64,000 nt of DNA from Sphingomonas spermidinifaciens (GCF_002351485.1 NZ_NWMW01000002.1:992001-1056000), one strand, 5' to 3'; shown: positions 9,100 through 20,237, numbered from the stretch's first letter. Made by a program: numbers and translations. The notes: generated by a model from the sequence alone, not told the origin.

Positions 9100-10470
9100 T
9101 CACTTCGTCTTCTTTGCCGCCTCCAGCGCGCGCTCGCGGGCCTCGCGATGGCCGATCATCTTGGGGGGATAGTCTTCGGGCCGGCAGCCCGCCTCGTCGG
9201 GGTCGTGGATTGCTTTGTCGTTCAGCTTGGCAAGCTCGGGCACCCATCGGCGGATGTACCCGGCGGCATCGAACTTCTCCGACTGGGTGAGGGGGGCCAT
9301 GATTCGGACGAACATGTTCGAATCGACGCCCGACCCGGCGGTCCATTGCCAGTTGACGGCGTTCGACCCGTAATCGGCATCGACCAGGCAGTCCCAGAAC
9401 CACCGCTCCCCTTCGCGCCAGTCGATCAGCAGATGTTTGATGAGAAAGCTCGCCGTGATCATCCGCACGCGGTTGTGCATCCAGCCGGTCGTCCAGAGCT
9501 GGCGCATGCCGGCATCGACGATCGGGTAGCCGGTGCGGCCCTGCTGCCAGGCGGTGAGGTCCGCCTTCGCTGCCTTGCCTGTCCGCCAAGGCAGCCTGTC
9601 GAAGTTCTCCCGCGCATTCTCGGTCGCATAAGCCGGGAATTGCAGGATGACGTTCTGCGCATAGTCGCGCCAGCCGAGCTCGGAGAGGAAGGTCTGCACA
9701 GACCCGCCGGCGTCCGCCGTCTTGTGCCATGCCTGCGCCGCCGACAGCTCGCCGAAATGAAGGTGTGGGGAAAGGCGCGAGCTGCCCTCGATCGAGGGGA
9801 AGTTGCGCTCCTCGTCATAGCGCGCAGCATGGCGGGCGAAGGCGTCGAGCCGCTTGTGCGCGCCCGCCTCGCCCGGCTGCCATTCGCCGAAACCGGTGGC
9901 CCAGTCGGGCTTGGTCGGCAGCAGCGACCAGTCGGCGAGCTTGTCGGAGGCGGGCCATTTGGACGGCGCCGGGATCGACCGCGGGCGCGGCAGCGGATCG
10001 GCGGGCGGCATATGCTGCTTCAGCGCGCGCCAGAAGGGGGTGTAGATGCGGAACGGCTTGCCGCTGCCCGTCGTGATCGAACCGGGGCGGGCGAGGTAAT
10101 TGCCGTCGTGGCAGCAGAGTTCGAGCTCTTTCGCCACCGCCCGCTCGGCATTGCCCCACCACGGCTCCCAATGGCGGATGCAGTGGACGCGGGCGGCCCC
10201 GGTTTCCTCGGCAAGCTTCGCCAGCACCTCCGCCGACTTGCCGCGGCGCAGGATCAGGCGCGAGCCGTTTTCCTTGAGGTCCGCCGCCAGGCTGTCGAGG
10301 CTGTGGTGCAGCCACCAGCGCGAGGCGCCGCCCATCGCGTGGTGCTTCGGCGCATCGTCGTCGAGGATATAGACCGGGATGACCGGCCCGTCCTGACACG
10401 CCGCTGCAAGCGCGGGCTGGTCAGCAAGGCGAAGGTCGCGGCGGAACCAGAGGATAACGGGATCGGGCAT
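9100..10470 (-). CDS. phrB: Deoxyribodipyrimidine photolyase (class I CPD photolyase)
   Basis: A 456-residue flavoprotein that uses blue light to split cyclobutane pyrimidine dimers. The N-terminal antenna-binding Rossmann domain starts ILWFRRDLRLADQPAL. The C-terminal FAD domain shows SRLSPHLHFGELS, LGWRDYAQNVI, WQQGRTGYPIVDAGMRQL, HNRVRMITASFLIKHL, DCLVDADYGSNAVNWQW and the C-terminal YIRRWVPEL. All hallmarks of the photolyase/cryptochrome family are intact and the length matches CPD photolyases. It precedes the CFA synthase in the same direction; light and membrane stress may link them, but that is inference. Confidence 0.95.
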   Translation of the reverse strand: MPDPVILWFRRDLRLADQPALAAACQDGPVIPVYILDDDAPKHHAMGGASRWWLHHSLDSLAADLKENGSRLILRRGKSAEVLAKLAEETGAARVHCIRHWEPWWGNAERAVAKELELCCHDGNYLARPGSITTGSGKPFRIYTPFWRALKQHMPPADPLPRPRSIPAPSKWPASDKLADWSLLPTKPDWATGFGEWQPGEAGAHKRLDAFARHAARYDEERNFPSIEGSSRLSPHLHFGELSAAQAWHKTADAGGSVQTFLSELGWRDYAQNVILQFPAYATENARENFDRLPWRTGKAAKADLTAWQQGRTGYPIVDAGMRQLWTTGWMHNRVRMITASFLIKHLLIDWREGERWFWDCLVDADYGSNAVNWQWTAGSGVDSNMFVRIMAPLTQSEKFDAAGYIRRWVPELAKLNDKAIHDPDEAGCRPEDYPPKMIGHREARERALEAAKKTK

Positions 10471-10509
10471 GCGGGCCTTTCGTAACCTCGGTCAGCGACG
10501 CCCCGCCGC

Positions 10510-11451
10510 CTAAACCGTTCCCGAAGCCTCGCGATCTGGGCCAAGGACGGTATCGCCCAGCATCGCCGCGCCGAGGGTGAGGATCGACGCGACGTGGCGT
10601 GCCGCCACCTCCATCCCGTCGCTGCCATAGCCGCCGCCGAGCGCACTCGCGACCGGCAGACGGCGGGCGCGGGCGAGGCGGGCGATCAGCCGCTCGCGCC
10701 GCGCGAGGCCGTCCAGCGTCAGCGACAAGCGCCCCAGCCGGTCGCCCGCGAACGGATCGACCCCGGCTTGATAGAGGATCAGGTCAGGCGCGAAACCGTC
10801 GATCATCGGCGCGAGCGTCCCCTCCAGCGTTGCGAGATATTCGTCGTCTTCGACGCCGTCGACAAGCGGCACATCAAGTGTCGAACGCGCCTTGCGCGCA
10901 GGGAAGTTCTTCTCGGCATGGATCGAATAGGTGGCGATATCCGGCCGCCCAGCGGTCAGGGCCGCCGTCCCGTCACCCTGATGCACGTCGCAATCGACGA
11001 TCAGCACGCGCCCGACCGTCCCCTCCTCGACCAGCCGGATCGCCGCGATGGCGAGGTCGTTGAACACGCAATAGCCCGCACCCGTATCGGCAAGCGCATG
11101 ATGGCTGCCGCCCGCGGTGTTCGCCGCATAGCCCCGCTCGAGCGCCAACCGCGCAGCCAGGTACGTGCCGCCCGGCACCGCCTGGGACCGGCGGGCGACC
11201 GCGGGCGTGACGGGGAAGCCGATTCGTCGTTCTTTCAGCACCGGCACGCGCGCGGCGATCACTTCGTCGACGTAATCGGGGTCGTGCGCCGCCTCGATCC
11301 ATCCGCGAGGCATCGGCTCGGGCACATGCCAGTCGAGCGCCGTGCCGCTTTGACCCAACAGGTCGCGGACCAGGCCGTTCTTGTTCCACTGATATCCGCT
11401 GCGCACAGGCGCGGGGGCGACATAATCGGGGTGGTGGACAATCGGGATCAC
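10510..11451 (-). CDS. Histone deacetylase family protein (class II-like amidohydrolase)
   Basis: A 313-residue zinc hydrolase of the AcuC/HDAC superfamily, acting on acetyl-lysine, acetylpolyamines or related amides. The active-site elements are GGSHHALADTGAGYCVFND (tandem catalytic histidines), VDCDVHQGDGTAAL (zinc ligands D-x-H), and YQAGVDPFAGDRLGRL (third zinc ligand D). The start is GTG at 11451, giving MIPIVHHPDY. The 51-bp gap to rppH on the other strand probably holds divergent promoters. The true substrate cannot be read from the sequence. Confidence 0.9.
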   Translation of the reverse strand: MIPIVHHPDYVAPAPVRSGYQWNKNGLVRDLLGQSGTALDWHVPEPMPRGWIEAAHDPDYVDEVIAARVPVLKERRIGFPVTPAVARRSQAVPGGTYLAARLALERGYAANTAGGSHHALADTGAGYCVFNDLAIAAIRLVEEGTVGRVLIVDCDVHQGDGTAALTAGRPDIATYSIHAEKNFPARKARSTLDVPLVDGVEDDEYLATLEGTLAPMIDGFAPDLILYQAGVDPFAGDRLGRLSLTLDGLARRERLIARLARARRLPVASALGGGYGSDGMEVAARHVASILTLGAAMLGDTVLGPDREASGTV

Positions 11452-11502
11452 GCATCCCTAGTTAGGCACCCGCTGCCCCCCGCGCCAATCCCCGGAGCCC
11501 CT

Positions 11503-12003
11503 ATGTCCGAGCATGCAGACCTGCCCTATCGCCCCTGCGCGGGCGTGATGCTGCTCAACGCCAGGGGCGAGGTATTCGTCGGCCAGCGGCTCGATTCGGT
11601 GGTAGAAGCCTGGCAGATGCCGCAGGGTGGGATCGACCCCGGCGAGGCACCGCTCGAAGCCGCGATCCGCGAACTGGGCGAGGAGGCGGGGATCGCCCCA
11701 GAGCATGTCCAACTGGTGGCCGAAGCGCCGGACGAGCTCTATTACGACCTGCCCGAGGACCTGATCGGCAGGATCTGGAAGGGCAAGTGGCGCGGGCAGC
11801 GGCAGCGCTGGTTCCTGTTCCGCTTCCTCGGCACCGACGAGGACGTGAACATCCGCACCGCGGAGCCCGAGTTCCGCGCCTGGCGCTGGGTGGAGCCGTC
11901 GCAGCTTCCCGAGCTGATCGTACCCTTCAAGCGGGACCTTTATCGTCAATTGCTCGACATCTTCGGCGAACCGCTCCGCGCTCACGGTGGACCGGTTCGC
12001 TGA
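11503..12003 (+). CDS. rppH: RNA pyrophosphohydrolase
   Basis: A 166-residue Nudix hydrolase that removes pyrophosphate from 5'-triphosphorylated mRNA, triggering decay. It begins with LPYRPCAGVMLLN and contains a perfect Nudix box, GGIDPGEAPLEAAIREL followed by GEEAGI. It also has WKGKWRGQRQRWFLFRF and EFRAWRWVE, which are specific to the RppH/NudH group rather than generic Nudix enzymes. The ATG at 11503 is set by GGAG at 11494-11497. Any longer upstream frame is antisense to the histone-deacetylase gene and is rejected. Confidence 0.94.
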   Translation: MSEHADLPYRPCAGVMLLNARGEVFVGQRLDSVVEAWQMPQGGIDPGEAPLEAAIRELGEEAGIAPEHVQLVAEAPDELYYDLPEDLIGRIWKGKWRGQRQRWFLFRFLGTDEDVNIRTAEPEFRAWRWVEPSQLPELIVPFKRDLYRQLLDIFGEPLRAHGGPVR

Positions 12004-12062
12004 TCGGGTCAGCTTGCCCTAGCGTCATCCTGTCGCCGCTTTTTGTCGGATAATTGACGACG

Positions 12063-12977
12063 ATGCCGCTGCTCCAGTCCTTCCCCCTCGTCGCGGTCGC
12101 GATCGTCTCGAGCGACGACCCGATCCAGCAGGCGCAGCCGGTGACGATCCCGGTTGAGCTCAAGGCAATGCTCGACGCCGCGATCGCCAGCGGGAACGAG
12201 GGCGAGGTCGACACGCTCGTCAAATACGCCACCGCGGTGAAGATCCCCGCCGCCCCCGCGATGGCGCGCATCGCGCAGGCGTGGAAGAACGACCGCTATG
12301 CGAGCGCCCAGCAGCGTCTCCGCGAGGCCGATTTCCTGTCGCTGATCAAGGGCAGGGCCGAGGTCGCGGCGTTCCAGCAGGGCGGCAATTCGAACAATAT
12401 CGGCGTGTCGGGCAAGCTCGAGGTCACGCGCGAGGGGCTTCGCTGGCGGCATCGTTGGATGGCGCAGGCCGACTATCAGGAAAGCTTCAACGTCGTCACG
12501 CGCGAGCGCTACGTCGTCGGCTACGAGCCCAACTACAAGGTCGACGACCGCCTCTATTTCTACGGCGCCGCGCAGTTCGAGAGCGACCGCTTCCTCGGCT
12601 ATACCAGCCGCTATTCGGCCTCGGTCGGGGCGGGTTACACGCCGATCAAGCGCACGGGCATGTCGCTCGAGGTCGAACTCGGCCCGGCATTCCGGCGCAC
12701 CGACTTCATCGACCAGACGCTCGAGAACAACATCGCCGCGCGCGGCTCGATCGACTTCGACTGGCAGCTTTCGCCCAGCCTGTCGTTCCGCCAGGACGCG
12801 TCGGCCTATCTCCAGTCGGCGAACAGCACGGTGTCGAGCGTGAGCGCGCTCAGCGCCCGCGTGCTGGGGCCGCTGCAGATGCAGCTGTCCTACGTGGTGC
12901 AATACGAATCGCAGCCGCCGGTGGGCCGGGTGAGCACGGATACGACGAGCCGGGCGTCGTTGGTTTATGCTTTCTAG
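12063..12977 (+). CDS. DUF481 family outer-membrane beta-barrel protein
   Basis: A 304-residue YdiY/DUF481-type protein. It begins with a short hydrophobic segment (LLQSFPLVAVAIV), then a helical linker of ~90 residues, and a series of amphipathic beta strands (KLEVTREGLRWRHRWMAQAD, RLYFYGAAQFESDRFLGYTS, SYVVQYESQPP). It ends in VYAF, a terminal aromatic residue typical of BAM substrates. The role is unknown; homologues are salt-inducible barrels. It lies downstream of rppH on the same strand with a 59-bp gap. The start is ATG 12063; no strong ribosome binding site is visible. Confidence 0.85.
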   Translation: MPLLQSFPLVAVAIVSSDDPIQQAQPVTIPVELKAMLDAAIASGNEGEVDTLVKYATAVKIPAAPAMARIAQAWKNDRYASAQQRLREADFLSLIKGRAEVAAFQQGGNSNNIGVSGKLEVTREGLRWRHRWMAQADYQESFNVVTRERYVVGYEPNYKVDDRLYFYGAAQFESDRFLGYTSRYSASVGAGYTPIKRTGMSLEVELGPAFRRTDFIDQTLENNIAARGSIDFDWQLSPSLSFRQDASAYLQSANSTVSSVSALSARVLGPLQMQLSYVVQYESQPPVGRVSTDTTSRASLVYAF

Positions 12978-12984
12978 GTGAGAT

Positions 12985-13578
12985 TTAAGACATTAACCGA
13001 AACCAAGAACGAACCGCGAGATTTAACCGATCCTGTTCAAGCTCGTCCGTTGGATTGCAATGGGCTATTGGACCACGCAATAGGTTCAATTGATTAGACA
13101 CGTTGCTTACTGCTGACTTCGAGTTAAAAACTGGTTCAAACAGCTCCCAGTTATCGGTTATAATCTGAGACAGTTCTCCGAAGGTGGTGTAATCAATCAG
13201 TTGGTCGGATCGAGGTGTAATGCCGCTATCTACCTCTTTTTTTCGCCTTGGTGCAACCTGCTCTCTTATCCGCTTATCGTCGACTCGGGCGCTATTCCAC
13301 CAATCTGAGCCTTCGGCTTCAAAAAGAATTCCGGATACGAGACCTCGAATCGAGTTTTCAAGGCAATAAAAAAATTCGTAAAACTCGGTCATTCTTGACG
13401 CCTCAAGGCGAAGCTGAGATTCAAATTGTTCGTATTCAGCTGCTTTTCGTCCCTTCACGCGCTTTGGTGCCCACCCCAAATCTATGCCGCAGGCATTTTC
13501 AATACGACTCATCTCGGAGGCTATTTGCAGCCCGCTCATTCCGAAAGCATGGATCAGTCCGTCTGGACGACTAGGCAT
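12985..13578 (-). CDS. HEPN/Swt1-like protein, possible RNase effector
   Basis: This 197-residue protein fits the Swt1-type HEPN domain from ~65 to 195: FYEFFYCLENSIRGLV in the first helix pair, DYTTFGELSQIITDNW, and the signature LNLLRGPIAHC, where R168-x4-H173 is the HEPN ribonuclease motif. HEPN proteins of this type occur in defence and toxin-antitoxin settings and in RNA surveillance. Codon use and base composition are clearly more AT-rich than the surrounding genes, which suggests transfer. Its ATG overlaps the stop of the upstream DUF5343-like remnant by 8 nt, so both were once co-translated. Whether it is active or still controlled by a partner cannot be told. Confidence 0.7.
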   Translation of the reverse strand: MPSRPDGLIHAFGMSGLQIASEMSRIENACGIDLGWAPKRVKGRKAAEYEQFESQLRLEASRMTEFYEFFYCLENSIRGLVSGILFEAEGSDWWNSARVDDKRIREQVAPRRKKEVDSGITPRSDQLIDYTTFGELSQIITDNWELFEPVFNSKSAVSNVSNQLNLLRGPIAHCNPTDELEQDRLNLAVRSWFRLMS

Positions 13579-13828
13579 CAGCAGCGCTCAGTAAGTGTTC
13601 CTTCAAGCTTTTAAATATGGCGTTGAAAACCTCTGGATCCGACGTGGCTGGTAAGTTTAAATTAATAGTATAGCCCAAATTAAGGCCAAAATGATTAGCT
13701 TGAGGTGTCGGCTCCGGTTGCTGGTGTGCGGGAAGACTCTGTCCGAGCGGGGGCAATACCTCCTCGGCAGATGGGTCGATCTTCGTCGTAAAATCAGCAA
13801 AAGCCTTTAAGTGCTTTAATACAAGCAC
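13571..13828 (-). pseudogene. DUF5343-like C-terminal remnant
   Basis: The frame encodes 85 residues from a GTG with no ribosome binding site. The C-terminal half (GYTINLNLPATSDPEVFNAIFKSLKEHLL) resembles the end of DUF5343 proteins, whose usual length is several hundred residues. An in-frame stop lies just upstream of the GTG, and the next bases (13841 onward) look like a tRNA T-arm, so the gene appears cut at that junction. It overlaps the HEPN gene by 8 nt, as expected for an operon partner. It could be a small antitoxin-like peptide, but a truncated gene is more likely. Confidence 0.5.
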
Positions 13829-13840
13829 ATATCAATTTGA

Positions 13841-13857
13841 CCGGGTTCGAATCCTGA
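13841..13857 (+). other. tRNA T-arm-like fragment, possible old attachment site
   Basis: CCGGGTTCGAATCCTGA matches the T-stem and loop of a tRNA (GGTTCGAATCC), but no D-arm or anticodon arm precedes it. It sits exactly where the DUF5343-like frame is broken. Integrative elements often leave such tRNA 3' fragments. No integrase or second copy is visible in the window. Confidence 0.35.
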
Positions 13858-14278
13858 GCCTGCCCAGTTTCCTGAACGACAAGGCCCAAGAGTGCTTCTT
13901 CTGGAAGCTCGTGCATAAATTCGTTATGACGATACAAGGCGTGGTATGCGTTTCATATGGCTGAAGCCACAGCTTTCCCAGACTTTGCCGGGTTTCGAAA
14001 TTGTTTGTAGATATCGCTTGGCGTACCATCCAGATTTGTAAACCCGATCTTTTTCAAGAACGAAGTCATTTGATCCTCGGAGCCGCCAGGTACTTTCAAT
14101 ATTTTTTGACGAAATCTTGACTAACCCTCTCAGGAACAGGCGCTTGCTTAATTCCAGTAAGCGGTCGGTCGGTGTTACCCGGTGAAGTAACGTAAGGAAG
14201 CGAAGCCATGCGATTCCCCGATCGCGTAGATGGGTGTTATTCATAGCATAACGATCACGAAAAACCGGATACAACCAT
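13858..14278. other. AT-rich stretch without a convincing gene
   Basis: About 420 bp of lower-GC DNA between the broken DUF5343-like frame and the aconitase terminator. A 125-residue frame exists on the minus strand (13924-14301), but it has no recognisable motif, runs through the acnA terminator and has no ribosome binding site. I see only probable decayed accessory DNA here. Confidence 0.4.
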
Positions 14279-14309
14279 AAAAAAAGCGGCCCGGCTCTCA
14301 CCGGACCGC
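14279..14309 (-). terminator. Rho-independent terminator of acnA
   Basis: Read on the minus strand: a 9-bp stem GCGGTCCGG/CCGGGCCGC (one G-U pair), loop TGAGAG, then seven T. It lies 22 nt after the aconitase stop. Confidence 0.88.
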
Positions 14310-14331
14310 CCCTTCTCTACATCAGCACCCC

Positions 14332-17001
<2,670 letters not shown>

Positions 17002-17238
17002 TCAATGCCTTCCCGGTCGTGTCCGGTCGCGGCGGGGAGGCGGCCAGGGGACCGCGCGGGCGCAACCGGCGATGTTGCGAATGCGAAGATTCGAGCGGGG
17101 CCTTAGCAAGGGGGAGGGGCAGGGGGAAGGGGGACGCTATCGAAGCTTGGGTCGGGCGATAAGCCGTCGGCACGCCATGTTCCCGCGCCGGCGGAGACTC
17201 AGTGCCGGGCGCCAACCGCCGACTGGACGCGTGATCGC

Positions 17239-17259
17239 TGGACCCCGCCTGCGCGGGCG
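17239..17259. repeat. Degenerate REP-like palindrome
   Basis: TGGACCCCGCCTGCGCGGGCG, with a 5-bp CCCGC/GCGGG stem and CTGC loop, resembles the TGGACCCCGG...CCGGGGT repeat at 52080-52103. It lies just past the end of the DUF4893 gene in the 268-bp gap below acnA; the rest of that gap shows no gene. Confidence 0.45.
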
Positions 17260-17269
17260 TAGGGCGCGA

Positions 17270-17935
17270 TCAGCCGGCCGGCACCAGCTCCACCACGTCG
17301 AGCTGCGATTCGAAGCGCGGCCAGGGAAGGGTGAGGCGCCAGCGCCGCTCGCCCACGCGCTCGATCACGCCGGCCATGTCCCGGTCGGCGTCCTGACCAT
17401 AATCGAGCGCGCGGCTCTCGTCGCCGAGCACGAGCGTGCCGAGAAAGACCTGCCGGGTCGGCGTGTCGGGGAAGAGGAGTCCGACGGGTCGTTGCGACCC
17501 GGTCTCCTTGAAGAGGCTCTTGAGATCACCTTCGTCGCCGACGCGGCAGTCGAAATTCGGATAGGCGACATAGGCGAGGCCCCCCGCCCCCGCCGCGCCC
17601 AGCTTGAACACGCGACAGCGATAGCGGCCGGGCGGCGGCGCGGGATCGGCAAGTGCGCGGTCGGGGTCGAACAGCGGCCCCTGTGCCGCCACCCCGGCCG
17701 CGTTAGCGCGGCGAGCGGCGGGAAGCGCCGCCATCCACGCATCGCGCCAGCGGCGGATGCGGTCGCGGTCGGTGTCGGTGGCAACGGTGCGCCAGTCGGT
17801 TGCGGCGGGCGCGGGGCGGGCGGCATTGCTGCGAACCTCGGTCCGCTCGCCGCCTCCGCCGCACCCGGCGATCAGGAGAGGGAAGCCGCACAGGGCCGCG
17901 AACTTCGAAAAGCTGGTACGCACGGTCGCCATCAT
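17270..17935 (-). CDS. DUF4893 domain lipoprotein
   Basis: A 221-residue predicted lipoprotein with an N-terminal signal peptide ending in the lipobox LIAGC (FPLLIAGCGGGG), followed by a low-complexity linker and a DUF4893-type domain beginning TDWRTVATDTDRDRIRRWRDAW. Later segments include GRYRCRVFKLG, YPNFDCRVGDEG and GVIERVGERRWRLTLPWP. Two cysteines (in YRCRVF and NFDCRV) may form a disulfide in the periplasm. Function is unknown; the family is largely restricted to sphingomonads. Candidate starts are 17935 and 17932. It is probably a single-gene unit. Confidence 0.82.
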   Translation of the reverse strand: MMATVRTSFSKFAALCGFPLLIAGCGGGGERTEVRSNAARPAPAATDWRTVATDTDRDRIRRWRDAWMAALPAARRANAAGVAAQGPLFDPDRALADPAPPPGRYRCRVFKLGAAGAGGLAYVAYPNFDCRVGDEGDLKSLFKETGSQRPVGLLFPDTPTRQVFLGTLVLGDESRALDYGQDADRDMAGVIERVGERRWRLTLPWPRFESQLDVVELVPAG

Positions 17936-18100
17936 GACGCCCGCTGCTCGCCCGTCAATCGCGCATTTCGGATGAGCGGTCGGGGTGCACCTAGACCGAG
18001 GTCGCGATTGGCCTTTGGAGAGGCTTTCCCGCGCCTTTGCACTTCCTGGGTGGGCAGGCATAGCGGCGAGAAGCTTCGATCGCTAGCAGCCGGTCCGCTA

Positions 18101-18124
18101 CCGGGCCCCGGGCTTCACCGGGAT
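18101..18124. repeat. REP-like palindrome downstream of the hydroxybutyrate dehydrogenase
   Basis: CCCGG-GCTTCA-CCGGG stem-loop within a stretch whose reverse strand reads ATCCCGGTGAAGCCCGGGGCC, another variant of the short palindromic repeats in this window. It lies 15 nt past the stop of the minus-strand dehydrogenase gene. Confidence 0.5.
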
Positions 18125-18138
18125 GCGAAGGAGTGGCT

Positions 18139-18921
18139 CTACGCCGTCCAGCCGCCGTCGATCGACAGGTTCGCGCCAGTGATCTGCGCCGCTTCGTCGC
18201 GGCATAGGAAGAGCGCGAGGGCGGCGACCTGTTCGGCGGTGACAAACTCCTTGGTCGGCTGGGCTTCCAGGAGCACGTCATTGATGACCTGTTCGCGGGT
18301 CAGGCCGCGCGTCGCCATCGTATCGGGGATCTGCTTTTCGACGAGCGGCGTCCAGACATAGCCGGGCGAGATCGCGTTGACGGTGATGCCGAAGGTCGCG
18401 GTTTCGAGCGCCGCGGTCTTGGTGAGGCCCACTATCCCGTGCTTGGCGGCGACATATGCCGCCTTGCCAGGGCTCGCGACCTTGGAATGGGCCGAGGCGG
18501 TCGAGATGATCCGGCCCCACTTCCGCTCCTTCATGAACGGCACTGCGGCGCGAATGATGTGGAAGGCGGAGGTCAGATTGATCGCGATGATCGCGTCCCA
18601 CTTGTCGATCGGGAAATCCTCGATCTTGGAGACATGCTGAATGCCGGCATTGTTGATGACGATGTCGGGCCCGCCGAGCTCATCATGCGCACGCTGGACC
18701 ATCGCGGCAATCGCGTCCGGCTTTGTCATGTCGGCGGCGTCGTAGAGCGCCTTGGCCCCGCTCGCGGCCTCGAGCGCGGCGCGCTCCTTCTCGATCGCGT
18801 CGGCCTCGCCGAAGCCACTGATGACGACGCTCGCCCCTTCGGCCGCCAGCGCCTTGGCATAGGCAAGGCCGATGCCCGAGGTCGAGCCGGTGACGATGGC
18901 GGTCTTGCCCTTCAGGAACAT
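18139..18921 (-). CDS. bdhA: 3-hydroxybutyrate dehydrogenase
   Basis: A 260-residue classical short-chain dehydrogenase that oxidises D-3-hydroxybutyrate to acetoacetate with NAD+, in polyhydroxybutyrate or ketone-body catabolism. It shows the TGSTSGIG cofactor loop (residues 11-18), NNAGIQHV, the catalytic Ser in STASAHSKV, and YVAAKHG (Tyr/Lys). The NAGIQHVSKIEDFP and FGITVNAISPGYVWTPLVE segments are typical of BdhA rather than general SDRs. It lies 12 bp downstream of the patatin gene, an arrangement that fits storage-lipid or polyhydroxyalkanoate turnover. Confidence 0.9.
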   Translation of the reverse strand: MFLKGKTAIVTGSTSGIGLAYAKALAAEGASVVISGFGEADAIEKERAALEAASGAKALYDAADMTKPDAIAAMVQRAHDELGGPDIVINNAGIQHVSKIEDFPIDKWDAIIAINLTSAFHIIRAAVPFMKERKWGRIISTASAHSKVASPGKAAYVAAKHGIVGLTKTAALETATFGITVNAISPGYVWTPLVEKQIPDTMATRGLTREQVINDVLLEAQPTKEFVTAEQVAALALFLCRDEAAQITGANLSIDGGWTA

Positions 18922-18933
18922 GGCGGCGCTTCC

Positions 18934-20103
18934 TTATGCATGGGGATGGCGGGGCGTGAGGTCGAAGGCCGCGGTGCGGCCATCGACGATGTTCTGGGCG
19001 AGGACGCGGCTCTGCGCCATCGTGTCGGCGACGGCATCGCGGCCCGCCTGCCAATGCTCGCGCATCGTCCGCTGCGAGAACTCGTAGTCGCGGCTGCCGC
19101 CCTCCCACGCGTTGGCGCGGTGGATCAGCTGGACGAGCGAGAGCGGATGCTCGGTGGCGAGCGCCGCCAGTGCCTCGACATCCGGATCGTCGGCCATCTC
19201 GTCGGGCAGCTTGCCCAGAACGCGGCGAATCGCGTCGCGGACGCTGCGGCGACGGACGGCTTCAGCGGACACCCAGCGCGTGCGGCTCGAGTAGCGGATC
19301 TCCTTCTCGCGCGCCATCACGTCCATCAGCGTGCGCGGCGCGTCGGCGGTCGAGGAGAAGAGGTCGCACTGGAACACCAGCATCGCCTCTTCCTGATGAT
19401 CGAGCACGTGCGTGAGCGGCGTATTCGAGACGAGGCCGCCGTCCCAGTAGAGATAGCCGTCGATTTCGACCGGCGCGAACCCTGGCGGCAGTGCGCCCGA
19501 GGCCATGATGTGCCGCGCGTCGATCCGGCAGCCGAGGCGGTTGTCGAAATAATGGAAGTTGCCCGACTTGATCTCGACCGCGCCGACCGACACGCGCACC
19601 GGCCCGTCGTTCAAGAGATTCCAGTCGACCAGCGCGTCGAGCGTCGCGCGCAGTGGTTCGGTGTCGTAGAAGCTTAGCGCCCCGCAACTGCCAGGCACTG
19701 CCAGCGCCGGTGGCCAGGCGCGCGGGCGGAAGAAACCGGGGACGCCGAAGCTCGCCACCGCCAGCGCCGACCATTCGTGCACGGCCTCACGGATGCGCTC
19801 GTCCTCATAGATGGGAAAGCTCGGCAATGCGCCCGTGACCGTGTCCCAGAAGGTGCGCAGCCGCTCGACGCGCCGCTCCGGCGGGTTGCCCGCGACGATC
19901 GCGGCGTTGATCGCGCCGATCGAGATGCCCGCGACCCAGTCGATCTCGACCTCGCTTGCGGCCAAAGCCTCGATCACCCCGGCCTGGAAGCTGCCCAGTG
20001 CACCGCCGCCCTGGAGCACCAGCGCCACGCAATCGGGCAGCGGCATCGCCGCACAGCGATTACGGCGGGACTTTGCGGGCGGGGGCGCTTCGGAGTCGGC
20101 CAT
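18934..20103 (-). CDS. Patatin-like phospholipase with DUF3734-type C-terminus
   Basis: A 389-residue serine hydrolase. The patatin domain has the oxyanion loop LQGGGALGSFQAG, the nucleophile elbow GISIGA (GxSxG), and the catalytic aspartate in YWDGGLVSNTP, so the Ser-Asp dyad is intact. The C-terminal ~100 residues (RRSVRDAIRRVLGKL, YEFSQRTMREHWQAG) match the DUF3734 extension. It is probably cytoplasmic, as no signal peptide is visible. The start ATG at 20103 is a choice among several in-frame codons. It is followed by bdhA in the same operon, which is common in polyhydroxybutyrate-making proteobacteria. Confidence 0.88.
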   Translation of the reverse strand: MADSEAPPPAKSRRNRCAAMPLPDCVALVLQGGGALGSFQAGVIEALAASEVEIDWVAGISIGAINAAIVAGNPPERRVERLRTFWDTVTGALPSFPIYEDERIREAVHEWSALAVASFGVPGFFRPRAWPPALAVPGSCGALSFYDTEPLRATLDALVDWNLLNDGPVRVSVGAVEIKSGNFHYFDNRLGCRIDARHIMASGALPPGFAPVEIDGYLYWDGGLVSNTPLTHVLDHQEEAMLVFQCDLFSSTADAPRTLMDVMAREKEIRYSSRTRWVSAEAVRRRSVRDAIRRVLGKLPDEMADDPDVEALAALATEHPLSLVQLIHRANAWEGGSRDYEFSQRTMREHWQAGRDAVADTMAQSRVLAQNIVDGRTAAFDLTPRHPHA

Positions 20104-20237
20104 GATCGAGGTTATGGGTTCGATGCTGCGTCGCGGCAATGGGGGCGGCAGATCAAATATCGGTCATTCGGCTTGCAACGGCGGGGGGCGCTCGAGCATT
20201 TGTGAGCGTAACGATCCAAGCAGCAAAGGGCGGGCCG

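Noticed and set aside
10594..11502. Long N-terminal extension of the rppH frame
   Set aside because: The segment is antisense to the histone-deacetylase gene; the ATG at 11503 has its own ribosome binding site and begins the conserved Nudix fold.
13795..13866. A complete tRNA gene ending at the T-arm-like sequence
   Set aside because: Upstream DNA does not fold into D and anticodon arms with a 7-nt loop; only the T-arm resemblance is present.
13924..14301. 125-residue minus-strand frame between acnA and the HEPN patch
   Set aside because: It runs through the acnA terminator hairpin, lacks a ribosome binding site and has no recognisable motif.
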